Below are positions 18,335-26,178 of a DNA stretch of 64,000 nucleotides, piece after piece (the first letter of the stretch is position 1; each line of letters starts with the position of its first letter). This DNA is from Xanthomonas bonasiae (GTDB lineage Bacteria > Pseudomonadota > Gammaproteobacteria > Xanthomonadales > Xanthomonadaceae), in the NCBI RefSeq assembly GCF_017163705.1, contig NZ_JAFIWB010000001.1, positions 124,001 through 188,000 on the forward strand, given 5' to 3'. The position numbers were made by a program, and so were the translations under genes. Below the pieces are notes generated by a model that saw only the letters and a list, made by a program, of their open reading frames with translations, made no database searches and was not told the origin of the DNA.

Positions 18335-18729
18335 GCCGCCCGCCGCTGCACCGCTACGCCGTGGGCTTCGCCCTGCTGCTGGGCTTCGACACCCTGGCCC
18401 AGTTCGGTTTCAAGCTGGGCGGCGCGCATGCGTTCCCGCCACAGGCCGAGTGGGCCTGGGTGCTGCGCCTGCTCGCCAGTCCCTGGCTGTACGCCGCACT
18501 GCTGGGCTATGTCGGCGCGTTCTTCACCTGGATGAAACTGCTCGAACACGCGCCGATCGGCCCGGCGTTCGCCGCCTCGCACCTGGAGGTGGTCAGCGTG
18601 CTGCTGCTGTCGGCGTGGTGGTTCGGCGAACCGATCGGCGCATTGCAGGCGCTCGGCGCGGCGCTGATCGTGGCCGGCATCGTCTGCCTCGCGCTCGGCG
18701 AGCGCGCCGCGCCGGCCGATGCGCACTGA
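18331..18729 (+). CDS. Small EamA/EmrE-fold membrane protein, subunit 2
   Basis: A 132-residue four-helix protein related to the gene before it. Helix 1 carries LLGFDTLAQFGFKLGG, parallel to ALDTVGQLAFKHVAS in subunit 1, and the last helix carries WWFGEPIGALQALGAALIV. The shared D-T-x-x-Q-x-x-F-K pattern in helix 1 supports a duplication that produced the pair. The start overlaps the previous stop by ATGA and the end overlaps the aminotransferase gene by 11 bases. It likely acts with subunit 1 in the inner membrane. Confidence 0.75.
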   Translation: MSRPPLHRYAVGFALLLGFDTLAQFGFKLGGAHAFPPQAEWAWVLRLLASPWLYAALLGYVGAFFTWMKLLEHAPIGPAFAASHLEVVSVLLLSAWWFGEPIGALQALGAALIVAGIVCLALGERAAPADAH

Positions 18730-19924
18730 GGTTCCGCCCACCGCCGGCCTGCCGCTGCGCTGGCGCGACCTGTGGCCGGCGCGCACGCCGCAGCGGCTGG
18801 CCGCGCAGCTCGGCTTCCCCGATGCCGTGCTCACCTGCTCGGGCACCGCCGCGCTGGTCGTCGCGCTGCGCACCCTGGCCGCCGGCAGCCGCCGCCGGCA
18901 GGTGCTGGTGGCCGCCTACACCTGTCCGCTGGTGGCGCTGGCGGTGGCCCACTGCGGCCTGCAGCTGGTGCTGTGCGATCTGCTGCCCGATGCGATCGAA
19001 CCCGACCCGGCGCAGCTCGCGCAGCGCTGCGGCAGCGACACCCTGGCGATCGTCGCCACCCACCTGGGCGGGCGCCTGACCGACCTGGAACCGCTGCGCC
19101 AGGCCGCCGCGGCCTGCGGCGCGATGCTGATCGAAGACGCCGCGCAGGCGCTGGGCGGCGTGCACGCCGACGGCCGGCCGGCCGGCCTGGGCGGCGACAT
19201 CGGCTTCTGCAGCCTGGCGGTGGGCAAGGGCCCGACCCTGTACGAAGGCGGCCTGCTGATGTCGCCGCACGCGTCATTGCGGCGCAGCCTGGCCGCGATG
19301 GCGGCGCGCCTGGGCCAGCGCGACTGGCGCTGGGAACTGCAGCGCAGCCTGCAGTTGCTCGGCTACGCCGCGCTGTACCGGCCGCACGCCTTGCGCTGGG
19401 CCTACGGCGCGCCGCTGCGTCGCGCCTTGCGTCGCGGCGACCGCGTGGCCGCGGCCGGCGACCATTTCGATGCGGCGATCCCACAACACGCGGTCGGCGC
19501 CTGGCGCGAAGCGGTCGGCGTGCGCGCCAGCGCGCGCTGGCCGGCGTTCCTGGCGCAGGCGCGCGACCAGGGCCGGCGCCGCAGCGCCCGCCTGGCCTCT
19601 CTGCCCGGGCTGCGCGTCGTCGCCGACAGCGCCGGCGCGCAAGGCAGCTGGCCGGCGCTGCTGGTGCTGCTGCCGGACGCGGCCGCGCGCGAACGCGCGC
19701 TGGCGCAGCTGTGGCCGCGCGGACTCGGCGTCGGCCTGCTGTTCGTGCACGCCCTGCCCGACTACGCCTATCTGCGCGACATCGTCGATCCCGCACCGAT
19801 GCCCAACGCGCGCGACTTCGCCGCGCGCTGCCTGAGCATCAGCAACAGCCCGTGGCTGGACGAAGAGGGTTTCGAGGCGATCGTCACGGTGCTGCGGCAG
19901 GTGTGTGCCGAGCGGCTGGGCTGA
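18719..19924 (+). CDS. DegT/DnrJ/EryC1-type aminotransferase
   Basis: A PLP enzyme of 401 residues. Visible parts are the SGTAALVVALRTL cofactor loop at about residues 41-53, the Asp/Gln that contact PLP in LIEDAAQALGG, and the Schiff-base Lys K170 in AVGKGPTLYEGG. Family members usually aminate keto sugars bound to nucleotides (ArnB, DesI), but some act on other ketones. The sequence lacks the HKxxxxGEGG form common in sugar enzymes, so the substrate may be different. It ends the unit with the hydrolase and the two EamA-like proteins. The combination with a flippase-like pair recalls the arn operon. Confidence 0.82.
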   Translation: MRTEVPPTAGLPLRWRDLWPARTPQRLAAQLGFPDAVLTCSGTAALVVALRTLAAGSRRRQVLVAAYTCPLVALAVAHCGLQLVLCDLLPDAIEPDPAQLAQRCGSDTLAIVATHLGGRLTDLEPLRQAAAACGAMLIEDAAQALGGVHADGRPAGLGGDIGFCSLAVGKGPTLYEGGLLMSPHASLRRSLAAMAARLGQRDWRWELQRSLQLLGYAALYRPHALRWAYGAPLRRALRRGDRVAAAGDHFDAAIPQHAVGAWREAVGVRASARWPAFLAQARDQGRRRSARLASLPGLRVVADSAGAQGSWPALLVLLPDAAARERALAQLWPRGLGVGLLFVHALPDYAYLRDIVDPAPMPNARDFAARCLSISNSPWLDEEGFEAIVTVLRQVCAERLG

Positions 19925-19954
19925 TCCCGCAACACCATCGCACCCTGCACAATC

Positions 19955-20022
19955 CTGTAGGAGCGGCTTCAGCCGCGACAGGATCCATCGGTAACGCGGG
20001 TCGCGGCTGAAGCCGCTCCTGC
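19955..20022. repeat. Inverted REP pair
   Basis: A direct copy of the TGTAGGAGCGGCTTCAGCCG element (19956-19980) and an inverted copy (20000-20020) face each other across 19 bases. Each element is itself a palindrome around GCGGCT-TC-AGCCGC. The pair lies between two convergent genes and may double as a terminator. Confidence 0.8.
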
Positions 20023-20033
20023 ACGGGCATGCG

Positions 20034-20915
20034 CTATCGACGCAGCCCGGCCTCGGCCAGCGCGTCCAGCAGCCGCAAGTTCACCTCGTGCTGCTGCGCC
20101 TGCCATGCCGGCAGCGCCTGCGGCGACGGCGGCGGCTGCGCATCCAGTGCCGCCAGGCGCCGCTTCCACCACTGCGGATACCGCGCCACCGACACCTCGC
20201 CGGTGATGTCGCTGCCGAGCAGTTGCCCATGCAGATAGGCGATGGCGGTGAGCAGGTGCGGCACCCGCAGTTCGCCCTGGTCCCAGTTGGTGCGCGCGTC
20301 CTGCGGATCCAGCACGTCCTTGTCCAGCGACAGGTAGGTCGGCATCGGCGTGCTGCGCAGCTGCTGCAGGAAGGCGTCGATCATCTCCATGCTCGAGCCG
20401 AAGCCGCGCACCGCGGCGCCCAGGCCCAGGCGCCGCGCCCAGCCCACATCCACGCCGCTGCACCAGTAGCGCAGCTTGCCGCGGTACAGCGGCCGCAGGT
20501 GGTTTTCCCAGGCGTGCGCGGCGCCGACATCGCCCGAGGTGATGCCGACCACTTCCACCCGCGCCACCTGCGGCAACGCCGCGACCCGCCATACCCACGA
20601 GCCGCAATGCACCGCGAACGGGAAGCGCATGTTGTCCGGATGATTGTCGAACACCACCACCCGCAGCGGCGCCTGCGCGCGCTGCGCCTGTCGCACGATC
20701 AGCGGCAGGCTCAGGTGGTGGAAATCGCCGCTGCCCAGCAGCACGGTGCCGTGCTGCGCCGGCAGCACGCCGTCGAGTGCGGCGCCGAAGCGCCGCAGCC
20801 GGCGCAGCGAACAGGCGAAGCGCAGTCCGTCGCACCACTCGTGCAGCGGCAGGCGCAACGCGCCCGGCACCGTGCCGAGCGAGTCGTCCAGGTCCAGCAG
20901 TACCGGTGCGCTCAT
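20034..20915 (-). CDS. Ureohydrolase (arginase/agmatinase)-fold protein
   Basis: A 293-residue protein of the arginase fold. The two-metal site is recognisable though varied: GSGDFHH (H66/H67) stands where arginases have GGDHS, FDNHPDN (D90, H92, D94) replaces DAHxD, and SLDKDVLDP (D198, D200, D203) is the standard S-x-D-x-D-x-x-D-P motif. Hydrolysis of a guanidino or amidine group to urea plus amine, or a related reaction, is therefore possible. The gene follows the acyltransferase with a single base between the stop and its ATG. I know of no characterised member with this neighbourhood, and it may not use arginine. Confidence 0.75.
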   Translation of the reverse strand: MSAPVLLDLDDSLGTVPGALRLPLHEWCDGLRFACSLRRLRRFGAALDGVLPAQHGTVLLGSGDFHHLSLPLIVRQAQRAQAPLRVVVFDNHPDNMRFPFAVHCGSWVWRVAALPQVARVEVVGITSGDVGAAHAWENHLRPLYRGKLRYWCSGVDVGWARRLGLGAAVRGFGSSMEMIDAFLQQLRSTPMPTYLSLDKDVLDPQDARTNWDQGELRVPHLLTAIAYLHGQLLGSDITGEVSVARYPQWWKRRLAALDAQPPPSPQALPAWQAQQHEVNLRLLDALAEAGLRR

Positions 20916-20916
20916 G

Positions 20917-21987
20917 TCATTCCGCCGCGTCGGCGTCAGGGTCTGGAGTGCCGACGTCGTCGGCTTCGAACAGCGGCCGCAGCCGCCGCAGCGCGATGCG
21001 CAGCAGCGGATTGCGCAGGTACACCGCATGCCAGGTGTAGGTGAAGCTGGCGCCGAGTTGCGCCTTCACTTCCGGATCGGTCCAGCCGGCGACATAGGCG
21101 CGCAGGCCATGGCGGCAGGCGTAGTCCAGGTTGTGCATCCAGCTCAGCGCGTACAGGTTGTGTTCGCGCGCGTCCGGATAGTGCAGGCCGATGTACTTGT
21201 CCAGCAGCCGCCCGTCGTGCACGTAGCACAGGTTCCAGCCGATCAGCCGGCCCTGGTGGCGGTAGGTGAACACCAGGCCGCCGGAATCGGCATCGGTCAG
21301 CAGCGCGTCGAAGAACGCTTCGGTCAGCAGGTCGAAATGCACTTCGCTCTGCGCATAGACCTGCAGGTACAGCGCGTAGCAGTGCGCGCGCAGCGCCGGG
21401 TCGGCGAAGGCGGCGCCGGTCGGCAGTACCTCGATCTCCAGGTCGGCGCGCGAGCGCAGCTTGCGGCGGATGTTGCGGCGGCGGCCGCGCGACAGCCGCG
21501 CCAGGTACTCGTCGGTGGAGGCGAAATCGATCGGCACCCAGGCCAGCGCCTGCCCGCGCAGCAGCACGTAGCCGCTGCGTTCGCAGGCCTCCAGGAACAC
21601 GTGCGCCCAGGCATTGTCGGTGGCATCGAGCAGCGGCGAGTGCTGCGGGATGTCCTTGACGATCAGCAGCGGGCGCTTGCGCCCCAGCTGCGTTCGCCAC
21701 TGGCCGGGCAACTGCGCCGGGTCGGCCGCACGCGGCAGCCAGGCGTATTCGCTGACGGTACTGCCGACGAAGCTGGTGCGCGGCCGCAGCCAGCGCCGCC
21801 ACAGCCGCTGCAGCGGCCAGCCGGCCACGCGCGCGCGCAACGCCGGATCGGCGGTGGTGAGCAGGTCGAACACGGCGTCGAACGCAGGCACGCCATGCTC
21901 CAGGGTCCGCGCCTGGAAATCCTGCGGGGGATGCGCGAGGAACTGCTGCTGCAGCGCCCGCGGTTCGAGTTGGCTTACGAAAGGCAT
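20917..21987 (-). CDS. GNAT/FemAB-like acyltransferase
   Basis: A 356-residue protein whose central and C-terminal part (about 150-330) has the GNAT/FemAB (Acetyltransf_6) pattern: SRGRRRNIRRKLRSRADLEIE followed by FTYRHQGRLIGWNLCYVHDGRLLDKYIGLHYPDAR, where the last strand pair shapes the acyl-donor site. Such enzymes transfer acyl or aminoacyl groups from CoA, ACP or tRNA to amines. A dedicated ACP and ketosynthase are encoded just upstream on the other strand, so an acyl-ACP donor is a reasonable guess. The start at 21987 is taken as the first Met giving the compact form; no strong ribosome site is seen. Confidence 0.75.
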   Translation of the reverse strand: MPFVSQLEPRALQQQFLAHPPQDFQARTLEHGVPAFDAVFDLLTTADPALRARVAGWPLQRLWRRWLRPRTSFVGSTVSEYAWLPRAADPAQLPGQWRTQLGRKRPLLIVKDIPQHSPLLDATDNAWAHVFLEACERSGYVLLRGQALAWVPIDFASTDEYLARLSRGRRRNIRRKLRSRADLEIEVLPTGAAFADPALRAHCYALYLQVYAQSEVHFDLLTEAFFDALLTDADSGGLVFTYRHQGRLIGWNLCYVHDGRLLDKYIGLHYPDAREHNLYALSWMHNLDYACRHGLRAYVAGWTDPEVKAQLGASFTYTWHAVYLRNPLLRIALRRLRPLFEADDVGTPDPDADAAE

Positions 21988-22100
21988 CTGCAAGATTGAC
22001 CGGCTAGCGTGGAGGATGGATGCCGCCGCCGTGGGCTGTGGCATGCCTTCCACCGGCGGCACGCGCCGCGCGGTGGCCATTCATTTCGCGGAGGACTGCC

Positions 22101-22373
22101 ATGACCCCGTCTATCGAGACACAGATCCACAGCATCGTCGCCAAGCATGGCGAGATCGATCCCGCCGGCCTGACCGCCGACACCAAACTGCAGGACCTGG
22201 GCGTGGATTCGCTCGAGGCGATCGAAATCCTGTTCGACATCGAGGAGCACTTCGACATCACCTTCCCGCAGCGCGATCCGAACCTGGACGACGGCTCGCT
22301 GGGCAAGCTGGCCGAAGCGGTGCACCAGGCGCTGGCCGCCAAGGCCGCCGCTGCGCTGGCACCGGCGCACTGA
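22101..22373 (+). CDS. Acyl carrier protein, free-standing
   Basis: A 90-residue acidic carrier protein. The phosphopantetheine site is S37 in LGVDSLEAIEILFDIEEHF, the usual D-S-L motif. GCGGAGGACTGCC gives a strong ribosome site for the ATG at 22101. It is not the housekeeping acpP (which sits with fabD-fabG-fabF). Its only biosynthetic partner on this transcript is the KAS II-like gene 6 bases downstream. It is divergent from the acyltransferase/ureohydrolase unit across 113 bases, so the two units could be controlled together. Confidence 0.92.
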   Translation: MTPSIETQIHSIVAKHGEIDPAGLTADTKLQDLGVDSLEAIEILFDIEEHFDITFPQRDPNLDDGSLGKLAEAVHQALAAKAAAALAPAH

Positions 22374-22379
22374 GCCGGC

Positions 22380-23615
22380 ATGGACCGCTCGGCGCAGGGA
22401 CACCGCGTCGTCGTCACCGGGATGGGCGCGGTCAGCGCGCTCGGCCTGGGTGCCGATGCCCTGTGGCGCGGCATGTGCGAGGGCCGTAGCGGCATCGCCG
22501 CGCTGGCCTCGCCCGATCCGCAGGCCACCCTGAAGATGCGCCTGGCCGCCGCCCTGCCCGGCTTCGCGCCGCAGGCGGCGCAACTGGGCGGCATCGCGCC
22601 CGGCCAGTTGGACCGGATGACGCAGATGGCGCTGGTCGCGGCCTACGAGGCCGTGGCCCAGTCCGGCCTGGACGTGGACGGCACCGGCGCCGCACGCGGC
22701 GCGGTGGTGATCGGCACCGGCGTCGGCGCCGAATTGAGCCGCGACGAACAGTCGCGGCGGCTGTACCGCGAGCAGGCCGAGCGCCTGCACCCGCTGACCA
22801 TCGTGCGCAGCATGAACAACGCCCCGGTCAGCCAGATCAGCATCGCCTTCGGCCTGCGCGGCCCGGCCTTCGCCGTGTCCAGCGCCTGCGCCTCGGCCAA
22901 CCACGCGCTGGCGCAGGCGGCGTTGCTGATCCACCACGGCCTGGCCGACGTGGCCATCGCCGGCGGCAGCGAAGCCTGCCTGAGCCTGCCGCTGATCCGC
23001 GCCTGGGAAGCGATGCGCGTGGTCAGCGACGACACCTGTCGGCCGTTCTGCGCGCAGCGCAGCGGCCTGGTGCTGGGCGAAGGCGCCGGCATCTTCGTGC
23101 TGGAAAGCGCCGCGCACGCGGCCGCGCGCGGCGCCATGGCGCTGGCCGAACTGGCCGGTTTCGGCATGAGCGCCGATGCGCACGATATCGTCGCGCCCAG
23201 CGCCGACGGCGCCGCCACGGCGATGCGCCTGGCCTTGCAGGATGCCGGCCTGCAGCCGCAGCAGATCGACTACATCAACGCCCACGGCACCGGCACCCTG
23301 GCCAACGACCGCTGCGAGACGCAGGCGATCCGCCAGGTGTTCGGCCGCCACGCCGATGCGCTGGCGGTGAGTTCGACCAAGGCGGTGCACGGGCATGCGC
23401 TGGGCGCCGCCGGCGCGCTGGAACTGATCGCGGCGATCGGTGCGCTGCGCGAGCAGACGGTGCCGCCGACCGCGAACTTCCTGGATCCGGATCCGGACTG
23501 CGACCTGGACTACGTCCCCAACCAGGCCCGCGCGCAACCGGTGCGCACGGTGCTCAGCAATTCCTTCGCCTTCGGCGGCCTCAACGCGGTGCTCGCGTTG
23601 CGCGAGGCGCGCTGA
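22380..23615 (+). CDS. KAS II (FabF)-like 3-oxoacyl-ACP synthase
   Basis: A 411-residue condensing enzyme that extends an acyl chain with malonyl-ACP. The catalytic triad is complete: C170 in SSACASANHA, H302 in NAHGTGT and H339 in VHGHALGAAG. Compared with FabF it has its own sequence around GGSEACLSLPLIRAWEAM. No ketoreductase, dehydratase or thioesterase lies beside it, so the cell's fatty-acid enzymes or the neighbouring aminotransferases must process its 3-oxoacyl product. Coupling of a 3-oxoacyl-ACP to transamination would give a 3-amino acyl chain; this is inference from context. Confidence 0.92.
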   Translation: MDRSAQGHRVVVTGMGAVSALGLGADALWRGMCEGRSGIAALASPDPQATLKMRLAAALPGFAPQAAQLGGIAPGQLDRMTQMALVAAYEAVAQSGLDVDGTGAARGAVVIGTGVGAELSRDEQSRRLYREQAERLHPLTIVRSMNNAPVSQISIAFGLRGPAFAVSSACASANHALAQAALLIHHGLADVAIAGGSEACLSLPLIRAWEAMRVVSDDTCRPFCAQRSGLVLGEGAGIFVLESAAHAAARGAMALAELAGFGMSADAHDIVAPSADGAATAMRLALQDAGLQPQQIDYINAHGTGTLANDRCETQAIRQVFGRHADALAVSSTKAVHGHALGAAGALELIAAIGALREQTVPPTANFLDPDPDCDLDYVPNQARAQPVRTVLSNSFAFGGLNAVLALREAR

Positions 23616-23676
23616 GGCCGATGCCGCAGCGGACGACGGGAGGCAACGCGGCGCCAACGCGCTGTCTCCCGCCATC

Positions 23677-25194
23677 TCATGCCACCCGCTTGGCGCGGGT
23701 CAGCAACTGGTCCAGCAGCGACAGGCCCAGATCGATCTCGTCGTGGCTGATGTGCAGCGACGGCGCCAGAGTGATCACGTTCTTGTAGTAGCCGCCCACG
23801 TCCAGCACCAGGCCGATGCGCTTGCCGTTGTGGCGCAGCTCGCCTTCCAGGCCCATGTCCACCATCGTGTCGAGCAGCTTGCGGTTCGGAGTGAAGCCGT
23901 CCGCCTGGCAGATCTCCGCGCGCAGCGCCAGGCCCAGGCCGTCGACGTCGCCGATTTCCGGATGGCGCTTCTGCAGGTCGCGCAGGCCGTCGAGGAAGTG
24001 CGCGCCCTTGGCCATGACCATCGACTCGTAGTCGGTCTCGGCCAGCATGCGCATCGTCTCCAGGCCCACCGCGGTGCCGAGCGGGTTGGAGGCGAAGGTG
24101 GAATGGGTCGAACCCGGCGGGAACACGGTCGGGTTGATCAATTCCTCGCGCGCCCAGATGCCGGCCAGCGGATTGAGGCCGTTGGTCAGCGCCTTGCCGA
24201 ACACCAGCACGTCCGGGGTCACCCCGAAATGCTCGATCGCCCACAGCTTGCCGGTGCGGAAGAAGCCCATCTGGATCTCGTCCACCACCAGCAGGATGCC
24301 GTACTTGTCCAGCACCCGCTTCAGGCCGGTGAAGAAGTTCGGCGGCGGGATCACGTAGCCGCCGGTGCCCTGGATCGGCTCGACGTAGAACGCGGCGTAC
24401 TCGCACTGCCCGGCCTTGGGATCCCACACGCCGTTGTACTCGGTCTCGAACAGGCGCTCGAACTTGGCCACGCACTGCTCGCCGTACTCTTCCTTGGAAA
24501 TGCCCTTGGGGCCGCGGAAGTGGTACGGGAATTCGATGAACTGGGCGCGGTCGAAATGGCCGAAGCGGCGCCGGTAGCGGTACGAGGAGGTGATCGCCGA
24601 GGCGCCCAGGGTGCGGCCGTGGTAGCCGCCCTCGAAGGCGAACATCAGGCTCTTGCCGCCCGTGGCATTGCGCACCAGCTTCAGCGAATCCTCCACCGAC
24701 TGCGCGCCGCCGACGTTGAAGTGCACGCGGCCCTTGCGGCCCCACTTGCGCTCGGCATCCACCGCGATGGTCTTGGCCAGTTCGATCTTGGTCGGGTGCA
24801 GGTACTGGCTGGCCACCTGCGGCAGCGTGTCGATCTGCCGCTTCAGCGCGCCGTTCAGGCGCGGATTGGCGTAGCCGAAATTCACCGCCGAATACCACAT
24901 CTGCAGGTCCAGGTACGGCACCTCCTCGGTGTCGTACAGATAGCTGCCGTCGCAGTGCGCGAAGATCCGCGGCGGCTCGCTGTAGTGCACGGTGTCGCCG
25001 AACGAGCAGTACTCGGCCTCGTCGGCCAGCATCTGCGCATCGCCGAGCGCGGCGTGGTAGGCCGGGCCGGTGCGCAGCAGCGCGTCCGGATCGGGCGAGG
25101 CCGGCTGCAGGCCGTCGTGCGCGGCCGGATCGAGCGTCTCGAGATCGCCGTGGAGCGGCGCAAGCGCGGTGGGGAGCGGAACATTCCGATTCAT
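23677..25194 (-). CDS. Class III (omega) aminotransferase
   Basis: A 505-residue PLP enzyme of the 4-aminobutyrate/ornithine aminotransferase class. A longer N-terminal region (about 1-80) precedes the core. Motifs are NVGGAQSVEDSLKLVRNATG for the PLP phosphate, FEGGYHGRTLGASA, the metal-free Asp in LLVVDEIQMGFFRTG, and the Schiff-base Lys K334 in VFGKALTNGLNP. Class III enzymes work on terminal amino groups or beta-amino acids, and some of them handle ACP-bound substrates. It lies 5 bases after the HAD phosphatase stop and is convergent with the ketosynthase. The substrate is not known. Confidence 0.88.
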   Translation of the reverse strand: MNRNVPLPTALAPLHGDLETLDPAAHDGLQPASPDPDALLRTGPAYHAALGDAQMLADEAEYCSFGDTVHYSEPPRIFAHCDGSYLYDTEEVPYLDLQMWYSAVNFGYANPRLNGALKRQIDTLPQVASQYLHPTKIELAKTIAVDAERKWGRKGRVHFNVGGAQSVEDSLKLVRNATGGKSLMFAFEGGYHGRTLGASAITSSYRYRRRFGHFDRAQFIEFPYHFRGPKGISKEEYGEQCVAKFERLFETEYNGVWDPKAGQCEYAAFYVEPIQGTGGYVIPPPNFFTGLKRVLDKYGILLVVDEIQMGFFRTGKLWAIEHFGVTPDVLVFGKALTNGLNPLAGIWAREELINPTVFPPGSTHSTFASNPLGTAVGLETMRMLAETDYESMVMAKGAHFLDGLRDLQKRHPEIGDVDGLGLALRAEICQADGFTPNRKLLDTMVDMGLEGELRHNGKRIGLVLDVGGYYKNVITLAPSLHISHDEIDLGLSLLDQLLTRAKRVA

Positions 25195-25199
25195 GGGGA

Positions 25200-25892
25200 T
25201 CAGGCTCGTTGGGGAACGGGGAGTGGGAAGCGGGCGCTGGCGGCGGCAGGCGCGGCGAGCTCGTGCAGCAGGGCGATGGCGTCGTCGAAACCGCCGATCG
25301 CGCGGTGGGCGATGCCGCTGGCGCGGCAATGGCGCAAAAGGCCGTCCTTGGCGAAGACCAGATCGGCCTTGCCGGCCACGCAGAAATCGGAGCGGCCGTC
25401 GCCGATCAGCAAGGTGGCGCGCGCCGGCTCCTGCTGGGCCATGACCGCGCACTTGCAGGTGCCGCTGGCGCAGCCAGGCTGCGCGTGCGGCGAGGCCATG
25501 CGCCATTGCCCGGCGTCGGTGCGCAGCAGGCGGTTGGCGATGATCGGCAGCTGATGCAGGCCGTGCCGCGCCAGGATCCGCGCGATCGGGTAGTCCAGGC
25601 CGTCGCTGACGATGCTCAGCGGCATGCCCAGGTCGCGCGCCAGATCGACGAAGCGCACGAACGCCGGATCGATGCGGACCTCGTCGAGCACGCGGTGCAG
25701 CGCGTCGACGTCGCCGTCGAGCAGCGCCACCTGGCCGCTCATGCACTCGCGCGCACCGATGCGCCCGGCCACCCAATCGTCTTCCAACGCGCGCCAGCCG
25801 GGCTGGCCGAGACGCTCGAGCAAGGTATCGGTCACATCCTGCAGCGACACGGTACCGTCGAAATCACAAAGAATTTTCCACTGGACGCGCAA
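25200..25892 (-). CDS. HAD-IB phosphatase, MtnX/phosphoserine-phosphatase-like
   Basis: A 230-residue HAD hydrolase. The nucleophile motif is LCDFDGTVSLQDV (about residues 7-19), motif II is SIVSDG, and motif IV is LIGDGRSDFCV. The small alpha cap between them matches the phosphoserine phosphatase/MtnX branch. The TTG at 25892-25890 is chosen because CGGAGAG lies 5-6 bases upstream and the domain begins right after; no ATG or GTG lies close. The last codons run through a G-rich repeat (25210-25236), so the C-terminal PLPVPQRA was probably shaped by that repeat. It heads a two-gene unit with the class III aminotransferase. Confidence 0.82.
   Translation of the reverse strand: MRVQWKILCDFDGTVSLQDVTDTLLERLGQPGWRALEDDWVAGRIGARECMSGQVALLDGDVDALHRVLDEVRIDPAFVRFVDLARDLGMPLSIVSDGLDYPIARILARHGLHQLPIIANRLLRTDAGQWRMASPHAQPGCASGTCKCAVMAQQEPARATLLIGDGRSDFCVAGKADLVFAKDGLLRHCRASGIAHRAIGGFDDAIALLHELAAPAAASARFPLPVPQRA
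25210..25236 (+). repeat. G-rich repeat, copy B, inside the HAD gene end
   Basis: Four G-runs of 3-4 bases with spacers AAC, AGT and AAGC fit a G-quadruplex pattern on the plus strand. The repeat covers the last codons of the minus-strand HAD gene. Confidence 0.6.
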
Positions 25893-26100
25893 GGCGGCTC
25901 TCCGGCTAATTCGGGCAGAGCCTAGGCGGGCTGTCTTTCGTGCTCCTTTCCGCGCGCGGACAGCGCCGCCCGGCAACGCGGGCCTGGCCGGCGGGCTCGA
26001 CCGGCATGCGGCAGCGGCGACAGAGCGAACCGCTTCGCGCACCCGGGCACGCATCGCGTCTGCGCCCGATCGGGCGGCGGCCGTCGCCGTATTGCGCGCC

Positions 26101-26134
26101 TTGACACACATCCGGCCAGGCGCAAGGCTAGATT
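26101..26134 (+). promoter_or_regulatory. Possible promoter of the LysR gene
   Basis: A perfect TTGACA hexamer lies at 26101-26106. The best -10-like hexamers downstream are AAGGCT at 17-base spacing or TAGATT at 22-base spacing, so only the -35 element is convincing. The gene starts at 26179. Confidence 0.35.
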
Positions 26135-26178
26135 CGCATCAAGGGGGGGCTCATCGGCGGTAGCGGGGGCCTGTTTCA

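Noticed and set aside
17145-19924. Aminoarabinose (arn) operon
   Set aside because: Only ArnB-, ArnE- and ArnF-like proteins could be argued; ArnA, ArnC, ArnD and ArnT are missing, and the aminotransferase lacks the sugar-type active-site wording.
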